NCBI GenBank assembly: GCA_020344295.1
Contig: CP070819.1
Span: 1,473,603-1,495,596, forward strand
Direction: 5' to 3'
From: Dehalococcoidia bacterium
GTDB taxonomy: Bacteria > Chloroflexota > Dehalococcoidia > SZUA-161
DNA length: 21,994 nt
Below, in pieces: positions 1 to 8,028 of this stretch. The number at the start of each line of letters is the position of its first letter. Position 1 is the first letter of the stretch. The position numbers were made by a program, and so were the translations under genes. The notes under the pieces are model-generated. The model was not told the DNA's origin. It made no database searches and worked only from the letters and a program-made list of their open reading frames with translations.

Positions 1-50
1 GATCAGGGGAGATAGCAGTGATATGTTTTATTAATCATCATTATTGATCC

Positions 51-56
51 AGGAGG
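51..56 (+). promoter_or_regulatory. Ribosome binding site fixing the GTG start of rpiB
   Basis: A full AGGAGG lies six bases before the GTG at 63. No ATG in that frame is better placed, so the GTG start is well supported. Confidence 0.8.
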
Positions 57-62
57 CAGTGC

Positions 63-500
63 GTGCAAATCGCCGTCGTATCGGACCATGCCGGATTTAG
101 TTTAAAGCAGGCTGTTATCAGTCTGCTCTCCGAACTGGGGCACAGCTATAAAGACTTCGGATGCCATGACACCAGCTCTGTTGATTACCCCGACATCGGA
201 CAAGCTGTAGCTGAGGCAGTGGCACAGGGTCAATATGACCAAGGCGTTCTGATTTGCAGCACAGGGATTGGAATGTCCATGGTTGCCAATAAAGTCAATG
301 GAATCAGAGCAGCCCTGTGTCAGGATTCTTTCAGCGCCCGACGTGCTCGGGAGCATAATGACGCAAACATACTATGCCTAGGTGAGGGGGTTACCGGGCA
401 AGGTCTAGCGCGTGATATCGTTACCACCTATCTATCGTCAGAGTTCGTCGGCGGCAGACATGCCCGCCGTGTCGAGAAGATACAGTCGATCGAGGGATAG
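63..500 (+). CDS. rpiB: Ribose-5-phosphate isomerase B
   Basis: Interconverts ribose 5-phosphate and ribulose 5-phosphate in the cytosolic non-oxidative pentose phosphate pathway. The 145-residue protein has the usual RpiB/LacAB length. It opens with a phosphate-binding SDHAGF motif (residues 7-12), carries SVDYPD near 39-44 and ICSTGIGMSMVANK around 64-77, with the likely catalytic Cys65, and has REHNDANILCLG with His98. These sit almost exactly where Cys66 and His99 sit in the E. coli enzyme. Serine replaces the more common glycine after the cysteine (CSTG rather than CGTG), which is tolerated in the family. The GTG start has a perfect AGGAGG. It leads the sugar-phosphate gene run and lies 31 bases before the prenyl synthase gene. 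Some RpiB homologues act on allose or galactose phosphates, but nothing nearby suggests that here. Confidence 0.93.
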   Translation: MQIAVVSDHAGFSLKQAVISLLSELGHSYKDFGCHDTSSVDYPDIGQAVAEAVAQGQYDQGVLICSTGIGMSMVANKVNGIRAALCQDSFSARRAREHNDANILCLGEGVTGQGLARDIVTTYLSSEFVGGRHARRVEKIQSIEG

Positions 501-531
501 TTAAGGAACATCGAAGAATAGGACCAAAGTG

Positions 532-1578
532 ATGATAAGACCCGATAATGTCGTAGACCTAGACAGCATTTGGACGCGATTCAGACCTGTGCTGGAAGCA
601 GAGCTGAAATATGTTGTCGGTAGAGCTTCGCTACCATTGTATGACATGATGCGCTACCATATGGGCTGGGTCGACGAAGCTGGTCGTACGCTGGAAGGGA
701 CTGCAGGTAAAAGGCTCCGGCCTGTTCTCTGTCTGCTCGCCTGTCACGCCCTAGGCGGAGAATGGCGGCAAGCGCTTCCTGTAGCCGCTGCTGTGGAACT
801 TGTACATAACTTCTCTCTTATCCACGATGACATCCAGGACTCAAGTACCGAGCGTAGGGGAAGACCAACCGTCTGGCATATTTGGGGACAGCCACAGGCG
901 ATCAATGTTGGTGATGCCATGCACGCCTTGGCACTGTCGTCACTTCTAAGATTGGAGGATACAGGTACCGCTCACAGTAAAATGGTGCGTGCCGCCCGTA
1001 TCTTGGGCGAGGCTAGCCTAAATCTGTCGGAAGGGCAGTACCGTGACATCAGCTATGAAAGTCACCTCGACATAAAAGTCAGCGACTACCTTTCGATGAT
1101 TAGCGGTAAGACTGCCGCCCTTTTCAGCTGTTCTCTAGAAATCGGAGCTATCATGGCTACGGACAATGAGTCAGATATATATCGGATGAAAAGCTTTGGC
1201 CACTCACTGGGGATGACATTCCAGGTACACGATGACGTCCTAAGCATCTGGGGCGACGAGCGCACCACAGGTAAATCCAGCGCTTCGGATATCCGAATGA
1301 AGAAAAAGACGCTTCCTGTAGTCTATGGCCTAGAGACAGCAACAGGAAGTGATGCAGAGCGATTATGGGGGATTTATCAGAAAGATATCTTAAATCCCAC
1401 CGACATTAAGGACGTTATGCAGATATTGGATAAACTCGATGCCCGGGGCTATGCTCAGAATATGAGTAAGACGTATTTCAATGAAGCTCTCTCAGATCTA
1501 AACGAAGTATATATCGCCCAACCTGAGAAGGCGGAGCTTGAGGCAGTCGCCGCTTTTCTCCTCGACCGCAAACACTAA
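532..1578 (+). CDS. Polyprenyl (geranylgeranyl/farnesyl-type) diphosphate synthase
   Basis: Trans-isoprenyl diphosphate synthase that condenses isopentenyl diphosphate with allylic diphosphates. It shows the defining motifs in order: GKRLRP near residue 60, the first aspartate-rich motif LIHDDIQD near 98-104, and the second, HDDVLSIWGDERTTGK, near 234-249, followed by a KKKTLP tail-binding segment. About 348 residues is normal for this family. The DDxxD form without an obvious insertion suggests a medium-chain product, but chain length cannot be read with confidence. The start could be GTG 529 or ATG 532; an AGGA at 520-523 suits either, and the ATG is preferred. About 116 non-coding bases separate it from the next gene, so the downstream genes may have their own promoter. 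The product could feed tRNA isopentenylation (MiaA), quinones or undecaprenyl lipids. Confidence 0.9.
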   Translation: MIRPDNVVDLDSIWTRFRPVLEAELKYVVGRASLPLYDMMRYHMGWVDEAGRTLEGTAGKRLRPVLCLLACHALGGEWRQALPVAAAVELVHNFSLIHDDIQDSSTERRGRPTVWHIWGQPQAINVGDAMHALALSSLLRLEDTGTAHSKMVRAARILGEASLNLSEGQYRDISYESHLDIKVSDYLSMISGKTAALFSCSLEIGAIMATDNESDIYRMKSFGHSLGMTFQVHDDVLSIWGDERTTGKSSASDIRMKKKTLPVVYGLETATGSDAERLWGIYQKDILNPTDIKDVMQILDKLDARGYAQNMSKTYFNEALSDLNEVYIAQPEKAELEAVAAFLLDRKH

Positions 1579-1622
1579 TTACCTGCAATGTCAGGCCCTC
1601 TGCCCCAATTTCTACTAAAGTG

Positions 1623-1651
1623 TGGAACTTTTAGCAAGCTCGTTGTATAAT
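1623..1651 (+). promoter_or_regulatory. Candidate sigma-70-type promoter before the CooC-like gene
   Basis: A perfect TATAAT lies at 1646-1651, with a weak -35 (TGGAAC, 1623-1628) at 17-base spacing in the only sizeable gap of the leading gene run. An 8-base direct repeat AGCAAGCT at 1633-1640 and 1653-1660 flanks the -10 with a 20-base period and could be an operator. This is prediction from sequence only. Confidence 0.45.
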
Positions 1652-1694
1652 CAGCAAGCTAATATTTATTACATACGGCTGGATTACGATACAG

Positions 1695-2483
1695 ATGTCA
1701 GAAATGTCGAAATTGGCTATTACAGGAAAAGGGGGCGTAGGTAAAACCACCCTGGCCAGCGTTCTGGCTAGACTCCATGCTGCAGATGGACACAAAGTCC
1801 TGGCAATAGACGCTGATCCCGATGCTAACCTCGGTGCAGCACTCGGTATATCCAATGAAGAGCTTAAGCGCATCACACCGATAGCACAACTGGAAGAGCT
1901 GATACACGAGCGAACAGGAAGCAAGCCAGGCACGGTTGGAGGTATGTTTAAGCTCAATCCCCAGGTGGATGATATCACAGACCGCTTCTCCATTTCAAAG
2001 GATGGGATTAGACTACTCGTCCTCGGTACGGTTAAGAAGGGTGGCAGTGGATGTATCTGCCCCGAGAGTGCTTTGCTGAAAAGCCTACTGACTCATCTTC
2101 TGCTGAGAAGAGATGAGATGGTGATCTTGGATATGGAGGCGGGAATCGAACATCTGGGAAGGGGCACAGCTGCAGCAGTGGATGCTTTCATAACAGTTGT
2201 AGAGCCCGGTATGAGGAGCCTTGAGACCGCACAGGCTGTGCGAAAATTGGCTGAAGATATAGGTATCAAGCAATGTTTCGTAGTGGGAAACAAAATAGAA
2301 CATGATACGGATCGCCAGTTTATAACCGACAATCTCCACGATTTCACAGTCTTGGGATTCATCAGCCAGAATCCAAAGATCGGTGAGGCTGATCGAAAGG
2401 GCATAAGCCCATATGATCTCGACCCAAAGGTTGTATCCGAGGTAAAGGCCATAAGGGAACAGTTGGCCGCATTCTCGAGGTAA
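1695..2483 (+). CDS. cooC: CooC-family nickel-insertion ATPase (CODH/ACS maturation type)
   Basis: MinD/ParA-type P-loop ATPase of the CooC/AcsF group, which load nickel into carbon monoxide dehydrogenase or acetyl-CoA synthase. The deviant Walker A GKGGVGKTT lies at residues 11-19, with a DADPDANLG switch region at 40-47. The diagnostic metal-binding CxC is GSGCICPES (Cys120, Cys122), followed by ILDMEAGIEHLGRGT near 144-158. These separate it from plain chromosome-partition ATPases. The 262-residue length fits. The start is ATG 1695 or ATG 1704; no strong ribosome binding site is visible for either. No CODH or ACS subunit lies in the window, so the client enzyme must be encoded elsewhere. 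It is followed nine bases later by pgk, suggesting shared transcription. Confidence 0.85.
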   Translation: MSEMSKLAITGKGGVGKTTLASVLARLHAADGHKVLAIDADPDANLGAALGISNEELKRITPIAQLEELIHERTGSKPGTVGGMFKLNPQVDDITDRFSISKDGIRLLVLGTVKKGGSGCICPESALLKSLLTHLLLRRDEMVILDMEAGIEHLGRGTAAAVDAFITVVEPGMRSLETAQAVRKLAEDIGIKQCFVVGNKIEHDTDRQFITDNLHDFTVLGFISQNPKIGEADRKGISPYDLDPKVVSEVKAIREQLAAFSR

Positions 2484-2491
2484 GGGCTGCT

Positions 2492-3685
2492 ATGAAGAAA
2501 AAAACCATTCGCGACATCGAACTGAAAGATAGAAAAGTTCTCGTCAGAGTTGATTTCAACGTTCCTCTGGATATAGAAACCCACGAGATCAGTGATGACA
2601 GCCGTATTAAGGCCGCAATTCCTACCATTCAGTATCTAATCGATAAAGGGTGCAGGGTGATACTCTGCTCGCATTTCGGACGTCCCAAAGGGAAAGTGGT
2701 TGAGGATATGAGGCTGGCTCCGGTAGCAAAACGTTTATCAGAACTCCTTAAGCTACCTGTGGCAAGCACCAAAGACTGTATTGGGATTGAGGTTGAACAG
2801 TCTGTTTCCAAGCTTAAGTCGGGTGCCGTTCTACTACTAGAAAACCTGAGATTTCATCCCGAAGAAGAGCAGAACGATCCTGATTTTGCTAGAACGCTCG
2901 CCGGACTGGCAGATGTTTATGTCAACGACGCATTTGGCACAGCACACCGCGCACATGCATCCACAGCCGGCGTGGCCAATTACCTGCCCGCAGTTGCGGG
3001 TCTCTTAATGGAGAAGGAGATTGACTTCCTGGGCAAAGCTCTAACCGATCCTATCCACCCGTTTGCAGCAGTCACCGGCGGGGCCAAGGTCAGCGACAAG
3101 CTTGCACTGTTAGAAAATATCCTGAACAAAGTGGATTATCTACTGATCGGTGGCGGCATGTGTTGCACATTTCTCAGGTCTCAAGGATATGGTATAGGGC
3201 AATCAAGTGTTGAAGAGGATAAGCTCCATTTCGTTAAGGAACTGGCCGATAAAGCTGACAGAGCTGGCGTACAACTGATGCTGCCTGTCGATGTCGTTGT
3301 TGCCGACAGCTTTGCAGGCGATGTTCCCTTCAAAGTCGTTAACATCGGGGAGATACCCGATAGTTCCTATGTAATGGATATCGGCCCTTATACTATTAAA
3401 GCATTTACGGACGAACTCAAGAAATGCAAGACAGTAGTCTGGAATGGTCCTATGGGAGTCTTTGAGTACCCCGCATTCCGCGATGGAACCAAGGCCATAG
3501 CTCAACAACTGGCTCAGCTTGATGCTACCACGATCCTCGGCGGCGGCTCGACAGCCGAGGCGATAGATGAGTTTGGGTTAACCGATAGAATGAGCCACGT
3601 TTCCACAGGGGGAGGCGCGTCATTGGAATTCCTCGAAGGGAAAACACTGCCCGGAGTAGCGGTGCTGCAAGATAAAGAGCATTAG
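2492..3685 (+). CDS. pgk: Phosphoglycerate kinase
   Basis: Transfers phosphate between 1,3-bisphosphoglycerate and ADP in cytosolic glycolysis and gluconeogenesis. The 397-residue protein is full length for bacterial PGK. Visible signatures are [10 protein letters not shown] (residues 18-27), the substrate motif CSHFGRPKG (59-67), [22 protein letters not shown], the hinge WNGPMGVFE, the nucleotide site [13 protein letters not shown] and the C-terminal [13 protein letters not shown]. An AAGGG at 2482-2486 precedes the ATG. It starts eight bases after the CooC-like gene and its stop is twelve bases before the apgM ATG. The grouping pgk-apgM-tpiA is a compact triose block. Confidence 0.96.
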   Translation: MKKKTIRDIELKDRKVLVRVDFNVPLDIETHEISDDSRIKAAIPTIQYLIDKGCRVILCSHFGRPKGKVVEDMRLAPVAKRLSELLKLPVASTKDCIGIEVEQSVSKLKSGAVLLLENLRFHPEEEQNDPDFARTLAGLADVYVNDAFGTAHRAHASTAGVANYLPAVAGLLMEKEIDFLGKALTDPIHPFAAVTGGAKVSDKLALLENILNKVDYLLIGGGMCCTFLRSQGYGIGQSSVEEDKLHFVKELADKADRAGVQLMLPVDVVVADSFAGDVPFKVVNIGEIPDSSYVMDIGPYTIKAFTDELKKCKTVVWNGPMGVFEYPAFRDGTKAIAQQLAQLDATTILGGGSTAEAIDEFGLTDRMSHVSTGGGASLEFLEGKTLPGVAVLQDKEH

Positions 3686-3687
3686 TT

Positions 3688-3694
3688 GGGAGGG
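3688..3694 (+). promoter_or_regulatory. Ribosome binding site selecting the apgM ATG
   Basis: GGGAGGG lies three bases before the ATG at 3698. A TTG at 3686 in the same frame overlaps this site and has none of its own, so the ATG is the likely start. Confidence 0.7.
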
Positions 3695-3697
3695 CAG

Positions 3698-4903
3698 ATG
3701 CTTCGGCTCGAACAAATAAGGGATCTGGCAACGCAAACCCCATCAAAGATAGTACTACTTGTTATCGATGGGCTGGGCGGGCTGCCCAACCCTGATACCG
3801 GTAAAACGGAGCTTGAGACTGCGCACACACCCAACCTCGACCAGGTGGCCAGCCTGGGGATCTGCGGCATGGTCGATCCAGTATCAAGGGGTATCACACC
3901 GGGCAGTGCACCAGGACATCTCGCTCTCTTTGGATACAACCCTATCGAATTCACCGTTGGCCGCGGGATACTTGAGGTTCTGGGTATCGATTTCGATATA
4001 AAAAGGGGGGACGTAGCCGCAAGGGGAAATTTTTGCACAATCGACAACAACGGGCTGGTCGTTGATCGAAGAGCGGGGCGTATCTCGACCGAAAAGAATA
4101 CGGAGTTGTGTTCAGAACTCAGTGGTATTACGCTCGATGGCGCAAAGCTCTTTGTGGTCCCCGTGAAAGAGCACAGGTTAGCAGTAATATTCCGCGGCTA
4201 CGAACTGGTAGCAGATGTCAGTGATTCCGACCCCCAGAAAGAGGGATTGGGCCCTCAGACCATAATTCCACACTCACCTCAGGCTCAGAAGGTTGCCGAT
4301 CTGGCTAATGAGTTCGCAACTAGGGCAAAAGCGGTGTTGGCAAATCATCACCCTGCTAATATGGTGCTTTTACGCGGCTTCTCGCAACACCCCGATCTAC
4401 CCACCATGGAATATGTGTTCAAACTCAATGCGGCTGCAATCGCCGCGTATCCAATGTATCGTGGACTGGCAAAACTGGTGGGTATGAGAGTGTTGGATAC
4501 GGGCCCGGGCATAAGTGACGAGTTCGACACCTTGACCCAGCACTACTCCGACCACGATTTCTTCTTTATGCATATTAAGAAGACTGATTCCACAGGGGAA
4601 GATGGCAACTTCAGTGCCAAAGTCCAGGTGTTGGAGGAGATTGACGAGCAGTTACCCAGAATATTGAAACTGGAGCCCGATGTTCTAGTGATCTCCGGCG
4701 ATCACTCAACTCCAGCGTTGTTGAAATCGCACAGTTGGCATCCTGTGCCCGTTACCATCTATTCGAAATGGTGCCGACATGATCAGGTACGGGAATTCTC
4801 GGAGTCAGCGTGTTCGTTCGGTGCTCTAGGGAGATTCCCATCTGCGGAGGTTATGCCTTTAGCCATGGCTAACGCCCTTAAACTGGCTAAATTCGGTGCC
4901 TAG
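3698..4903 (+). CDS. apgM: 2,3-bisphosphoglycerate-independent phosphoglycerate mutase, archaeal type
   Basis: Interconverts 3- and 2-phosphoglycerate without a bisphosphoglycerate cofactor; alkaline-phosphatase superfamily, ApgM branch. Visible features are the metal-binding VIDGLGG near residues 22-28 (Asp24), the phospho-serine site GITPGSAPGHLALFGY at 65-80 (Ser70), MHIKKTDSTGEDG and the second metal set ISGDHSTP. At 401 residues it matches the archaeal-type enzyme (about 400) rather than bacterial GpmI (about 510). This type also occurs in Dehalococcoidia and other bacteria, so it is not by itself a sign of recent transfer. It sits between pgk and tpiA, whose start is 12 bases downstream. 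Confidence 0.94.
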   Translation: MLRLEQIRDLATQTPSKIVLLVIDGLGGLPNPDTGKTELETAHTPNLDQVASLGICGMVDPVSRGITPGSAPGHLALFGYNPIEFTVGRGILEVLGIDFDIKRGDVAARGNFCTIDNNGLVVDRRAGRISTEKNTELCSELSGITLDGAKLFVVPVKEHRLAVIFRGYELVADVSDSDPQKEGLGPQTIIPHSPQAQKVADLANEFATRAKAVLANHHPANMVLLRGFSQHPDLPTMEYVFKLNAAAIAAYPMYRGLAKLVGMRVLDTGPGISDEFDTLTQHYSDHDFFFMHIKKTDSTGEDGNFSAKVQVLEEIDEQLPRILKLEPDVLVISGDHSTPALLKSHSWHPVPVTIYSKWCRHDQVREFSESACSFGALGRFPSAEVMPLAMANALKLAKFGA

Positions 4904-4915
4904 GAGGAAGCTATA

Positions 4916-5680
4916 ATGCGGAAGCCGATTATTGCAGGCAACTGGAAAATGAACACGTCTACTTCTGAGGCAACGGAATTGGTGAAAGCCATGAAGAAAA
5001 AGCTCGTCAGCATCACGGGAGTTGACAAAGTGCTCTGTCCTCCGTTTGTGTCGTTATCTCTTGTAAAAGACCTTATTAAGGGTACGTCAATAAAATTAGG
5101 CGCTCAGAATATGCACTACGAACGGAGCGGGGCCTATACTGGAGAGATATCACCTGTGATGTTGTCAGGATTGTGTAGTTTCGTAATACTGGGCCACTCT
5201 GAAAGGCGGGCGCTGTTCGAAGAAAGCGACCAGATAGTCAATAAAAAAGTGCAGGCTGCCCTCGATCTTCAACTAACTCCCATCGTCTGCGTCGGTGAAA
5301 GCTTGGAGCAGAATGAGGCGGGTGAGACCATTGACGTAGTCACTAGGCAAATCAAAGCTGCTTTCAATGGCGTTGAATCGCTACAAGGCACCGTGGTCGC
5401 CTATGAGCCGATATGGGCTATCGGCACCGGTAAAGCTGCCAGGGGCGATCAGGCTAACGCCATCCACAAAGTCATTCGTAGCGTCATTGCCCAGCTCTAC
5501 GATGATTCCGTAGCCCAGGATATGCGAATCCAATACGGTGGCAGTGTAACTGCCGCTAACATCGCTGAATTCATTGGCCAGCCTGAGATAGACGGTGCAT
5601 TGGTTGGGGGAGCCAGCCTAAAGGCACCTGAGTTTATCAGCATAGTGGAGCAGACGTCAAAGATCAAGAAGACAGGATGA
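4916..5680 (+). CDS. tpiA: Triosephosphate isomerase
   Basis: Interconverts dihydroxyacetone phosphate and glyceraldehyde 3-phosphate. A TIM barrel of 254 residues, the bacterial length; archaeal forms are nearer 225. The active-site set is complete: AGNWKMN (residues 7-13, Lys11), ILGHSERR with catalytic His94, and AYEPIWAIGTGKAA with catalytic Glu164. QYGGSV and the phosphate-binding VGGASL segment follow. A strong TAGGAGG precedes the ATG by about eight bases. The last codons overlap the miaA start as ATGA (5677-5680), indicating translational coupling. Confidence 0.96.
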   Translation: MRKPIIAGNWKMNTSTSEATELVKAMKKKLVSITGVDKVLCPPFVSLSLVKDLIKGTSIKLGAQNMHYERSGAYTGEISPVMLSGLCSFVILGHSERRALFEESDQIVNKKVQAALDLQLTPIVCVGESLEQNEAGETIDVVTRQIKAAFNGVESLQGTVVAYEPIWAIGTGKAARGDQANAIHKVIRSVIAQLYDDSVAQDMRIQYGGSVTAANIAEFIGQPEIDGALVGGASLKAPEFISIVEQTSKIKKTG

Positions 5681-6603
5681 ATCCTCTGGTGGCCATAATA
5701 GGGCCTACTGCAATCGGTAAGAGTAGTCTGGCCCTTGAACTCAGCCAAACCCTGAGTGGCGAGATCATTAATGCCGATAGCCGGCAAGTGTATCGCAACA
5801 TGGATATCGGCACCGCAAAGCCCACCCGTGAAGAACGTGAACAAGTACCGCATCACCTGTTGGATGTGGTCTTTCCGGATCAGCAATTCAATCTTGCTCT
5901 TTACCAGAAGAAAGCTCTCAAAGCAATAAAGGAGATGAAGAGAAGGTGGAAGCCGCCTTTCCTCGTAGGGGGAAGTGGCCTATATGTTTGGGCACTCCTC
6001 GAAGGATGGAATATTCCCCCTGTTCCACCAGACCCGATAAAGAGACGTGAACTCGAAGAGAGAGCGCAGGTCGAGGGGGCATGGGCGCTTTATGAGGAGC
6101 TCAAGCAATTGAATCCTGTTGCTGCAGAGCGAATCGATCCCAAAAACGCCCGCAGGATAATTCGCGCGCTTGAAGTGTCACAACTGGGGGATACTTTTTC
6201 AGCGCCGTCTGAGAAAAAACATCCGTTCGATTCCTTGGTGATTGGATTAACCACTGATAGGAATAACCTCTACAGAAAAATCGATAACCGCGTGGATGGA
6301 ATGATGAAGAGGGGTCTGTTAGCAGAGGTTGAGGAACTCGTAGCAAAAGGCTACGGCTTCGAACTACCTTCAATGTCCGCTCTCGGCTACAAACAGATCG
6401 GCATGTTCCTCCAGGGTATAATTAGCCTGTCTGAAGCGGTCCAGCAAATCAAATACAATACTCATCGCTTCGTACGTCACCAGTATAACTGGTTCCGTCT
6501 CCAGGACAAGCGTATACACTGGTTCGATGCAAAGGAAAAGACTAGGCAAGGGATTAAAGATTTGATCCAGCGATTCCTGGCTGACCATAAGGTCGGCAGT
6601 TAG
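5677..6603 (+). CDS. miaA: tRNA dimethylallyltransferase
   Basis: Attaches a dimethylallyl group to A37 of tRNAs reading UNN codons. The 308-residue protein has the P-loop GPTAIGKS (residues 9-16), the substrate motif INADSRQVYR (31-40), a DVVFPDQQFN segment, GGSGLYVWALLEG, RRIIRALEV and SALGYKQIG, then the RHQYNWFR region near the C-terminus. MiaA belongs to bacteria and eukaryotes and is lacking in archaea, so this gene is good evidence of a bacterial host despite the archaellum locus. Its start overlaps the tpiA stop by four bases. Confidence 0.95.
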   Translation: MNPLVAIIGPTAIGKSSLALELSQTLSGEIINADSRQVYRNMDIGTAKPTREEREQVPHHLLDVVFPDQQFNLALYQKKALKAIKEMKRRWKPPFLVGGSGLYVWALLEGWNIPPVPPDPIKRRELEERAQVEGAWALYEELKQLNPVAAERIDPKNARRIIRALEVSQLGDTFSAPSEKKHPFDSLVIGLTTDRNNLYRKIDNRVDGMMKRGLLAEVEELVAKGYGFELPSMSALGYKQIGMFLQGIISLSEAVQQIKYNTHRFVRHQYNWFRLQDKRIHWFDAKEKTRQGIKDLIQRFLADHKVGS

Positions 6604-6627
6604 AGAACTGATGAGGAGTGTGATATC

Positions 6628-6750
6628 ATGAGGCGGTTCCTGTGGGGTGTTGTTTTCGGGATTTTTCTCGTCCCTGTCATGTACATTGGGCGTCTGTGGT
6701 TGAAGCATCGTAGCGAGAAAGTAGACTTCGACGAGGCCGAGTGGCCCTGA
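6628..6750 (+). CDS. Small single-span membrane protein, 40 residues
   Basis: Reads MRRFLWGVVFGIFLVPVMYI, then GRLWLKHRSEKVDFDEAEWP and a TGA stop. One hydrophobic helix of about 17 residues follows a positively charged N-terminus, and the tail is charged, suggesting a C-in or dual-topology peptide or signal-anchor. An AGGAG at 6613-6617 lies ten bases before the ATG. It fills the gap between miaA and the split-barrel gene and matches the local operon direction, which supports it being real. No family was recognised. The main doubt is that ORFs this short can arise by chance. Confidence 0.55.
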   Translation: MRRFLWGVVFGIFLVPVMYIGRLWLKHRSEKVDFDEAEWP

Positions 6751-6786
6751 TGGCTATCTTTATGTTAAATGAAATGGAGGTATGAT

Positions 6787-7155
6787 ATGGGAAAGCTCAC
6801 CGATAGTATCAAAGAGAAGATTGCTGATATTCGCCCTGGCATTATAGCCACGGCGAGCAAGGACGGTAGACCAAATGTCTCAGCTAAGGGGTCGCTTCGT
6901 GTGCTGGACGACGACCATCTTATTTTCGCCGATATCAGCTCTCCGCGAACGATAGCCAATTTGAAAGAAAACTCTGAAGTCTCCATTCTGGTACTGCATC
7001 CGAAAAGCATGAGGGGCTGTCGAATCTGGGGAAAAGGGGAAGTTCTCAGCTCCGGAGACATTTTCGACCAGATGACTGCAGAGTTCGCTGAAAGGGATCT
7101 AAAGGTCAACCACGTGGTCAAGATTACAGTTGAAGAGGCGCAGGACAATTTCTAA
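6787..7155 (+). CDS. Pyridoxamine 5'-phosphate oxidase-like FMN-binding split-barrel protein
   Basis: Small cytosolic flavin- or F420-binding fold protein. The N-terminal pattern GIIATASKDGRPNVSAKGS (from about residue 18) and the FADISSPRTIANLKENSEVS stretch are typical of the general-stress/PPOX-like split barrel, where a strand and short helix bind the flavin phosphate. About 122 residues is the minimal single-domain size. The start was set at ATG 6787 because GGAGG (6776-6780) lies six bases before it; an earlier ATG at 6769 has no such site. It lies fourteen bases before dapF. Substrate and reaction cannot be read, and it is unlikely to be true PdxH. Confidence 0.8.
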   Translation: MGKLTDSIKEKIADIRPGIIATASKDGRPNVSAKGSLRVLDDDHLIFADISSPRTIANLKENSEVSILVLHPKSMRGCRIWGKGEVLSSGDIFDQMTAEFAERDLKVNHVVKITVEEAQDNF

Positions 7156-7169
7156 CCGGAGTATATGAA

Positions 7170-8006
7170 TTGAATTTCACCAAGCTACAGGGCACAGGCA
7201 ATGATTTCGTCCTGATCGATGCACGGAACCTTGAGCTCGATTGGGCTCCCCTGGCAAGAGATATATGCCACCGCCATTTCGGCGTGGGCGCTGATGGTCT
7301 GCTTCTGGTGCTTCCTGCCCGAACCGCCGACCTCCGGCTCCGTATGTTTAATCCAGATGGATCAGAGGCCGAAGCCTGCGGCAACGGACTGAGATGCTTC
7401 GCTAAAAACGTTAGAGTTAATAATATTATTGCTCATGATGAGTTCACAGTTGAAACTATGGTCGGTACCAGGATGGTCATGATTCAGAGTAATGACATGA
7501 TACAGGTTGAAATGGGTGTGCCGGTATTCGATCCTGCCAGCATACCGGTGATCGTAGAGCCTCAAGACGAGTATGATATGTTACCTGTCCTAGACTACCC
7601 GATCGAAGTAGACGGAACGGAGTTGACAGTGAGTTTCGTTTCTATGGGAAACCCTCATGCCGTCTGTTTCCTGAGAGAACCGGTAGCCGGTTTCCCTCTT
7701 ACACAAATCGGCCCGCTGGTCGAGAACCATCGGATGTTTCCCAACAGGGTGAACTTCGAGGTGGCGAATATCATCGATCGCAATGAGATACAAGCGCGAG
7801 TATGGGAACGTGGAGCAGGGGAAACCCTGGCCTGTGGCAGCGGAGCTTGCGCCATAGCAGTGACCGCCAGACTTAAGGATCTCAGTGACAATCCCGTAAA
7901 TATAATCGTGCCAGGCGGCACGCTGAATATTGAATGGAATGGGGCCGGAGAGGTATTCCTTAGCGGCCCTGCCGAACTTGTATTCTATGGAGTCTGGAAA
8001 GACTAA
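7170..8006 (+). CDS. dapF: Diaminopimelate epimerase
   Basis: Converts LL- to meso-diaminopimelate for lysine and peptidoglycan. The 278-residue protein shows KLQGTGNDF at residues 5-13, the first catalytic cysteine in NPDGSEAEACGNGLRCFAK (Cys70) and the second in GAGETLACGSGACA (Cys222), the expected proton-shuttling pair. The start is TTG 7170. An ATG at 7165 is in another frame and stops after two codons. CCGGAG at 7156-7161 can serve as a ribosome binding site. Together with the DapL-type gene downstream it would form the short aminotransferase route to meso-diaminopimelate. Confidence 0.95.
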   Translation: MNFTKLQGTGNDFVLIDARNLELDWAPLARDICHRHFGVGADGLLLVLPARTADLRLRMFNPDGSEAEACGNGLRCFAKNVRVNNIIAHDEFTVETMVGTRMVMIQSNDMIQVEMGVPVFDPASIPVIVEPQDEYDMLPVLDYPIEVDGTELTVSFVSMGNPHAVCFLREPVAGFPLTQIGPLVENHRMFPNRVNFEVANIIDRNEIQARVWERGAGETLACGSGACAIAVTARLKDLSDNPVNIIVPGGTLNIEWNGAGEVFLSGPAELVFYGVWKD

Positions 8007-8028
8007 ATAATCGAAAGGATATTATAAA

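Noticed and set aside
1631..1993. A 120-codon - strand frame over the CooC-like gene start
   Set aside because: It is the mirror of a P-loop coding region with no family features.
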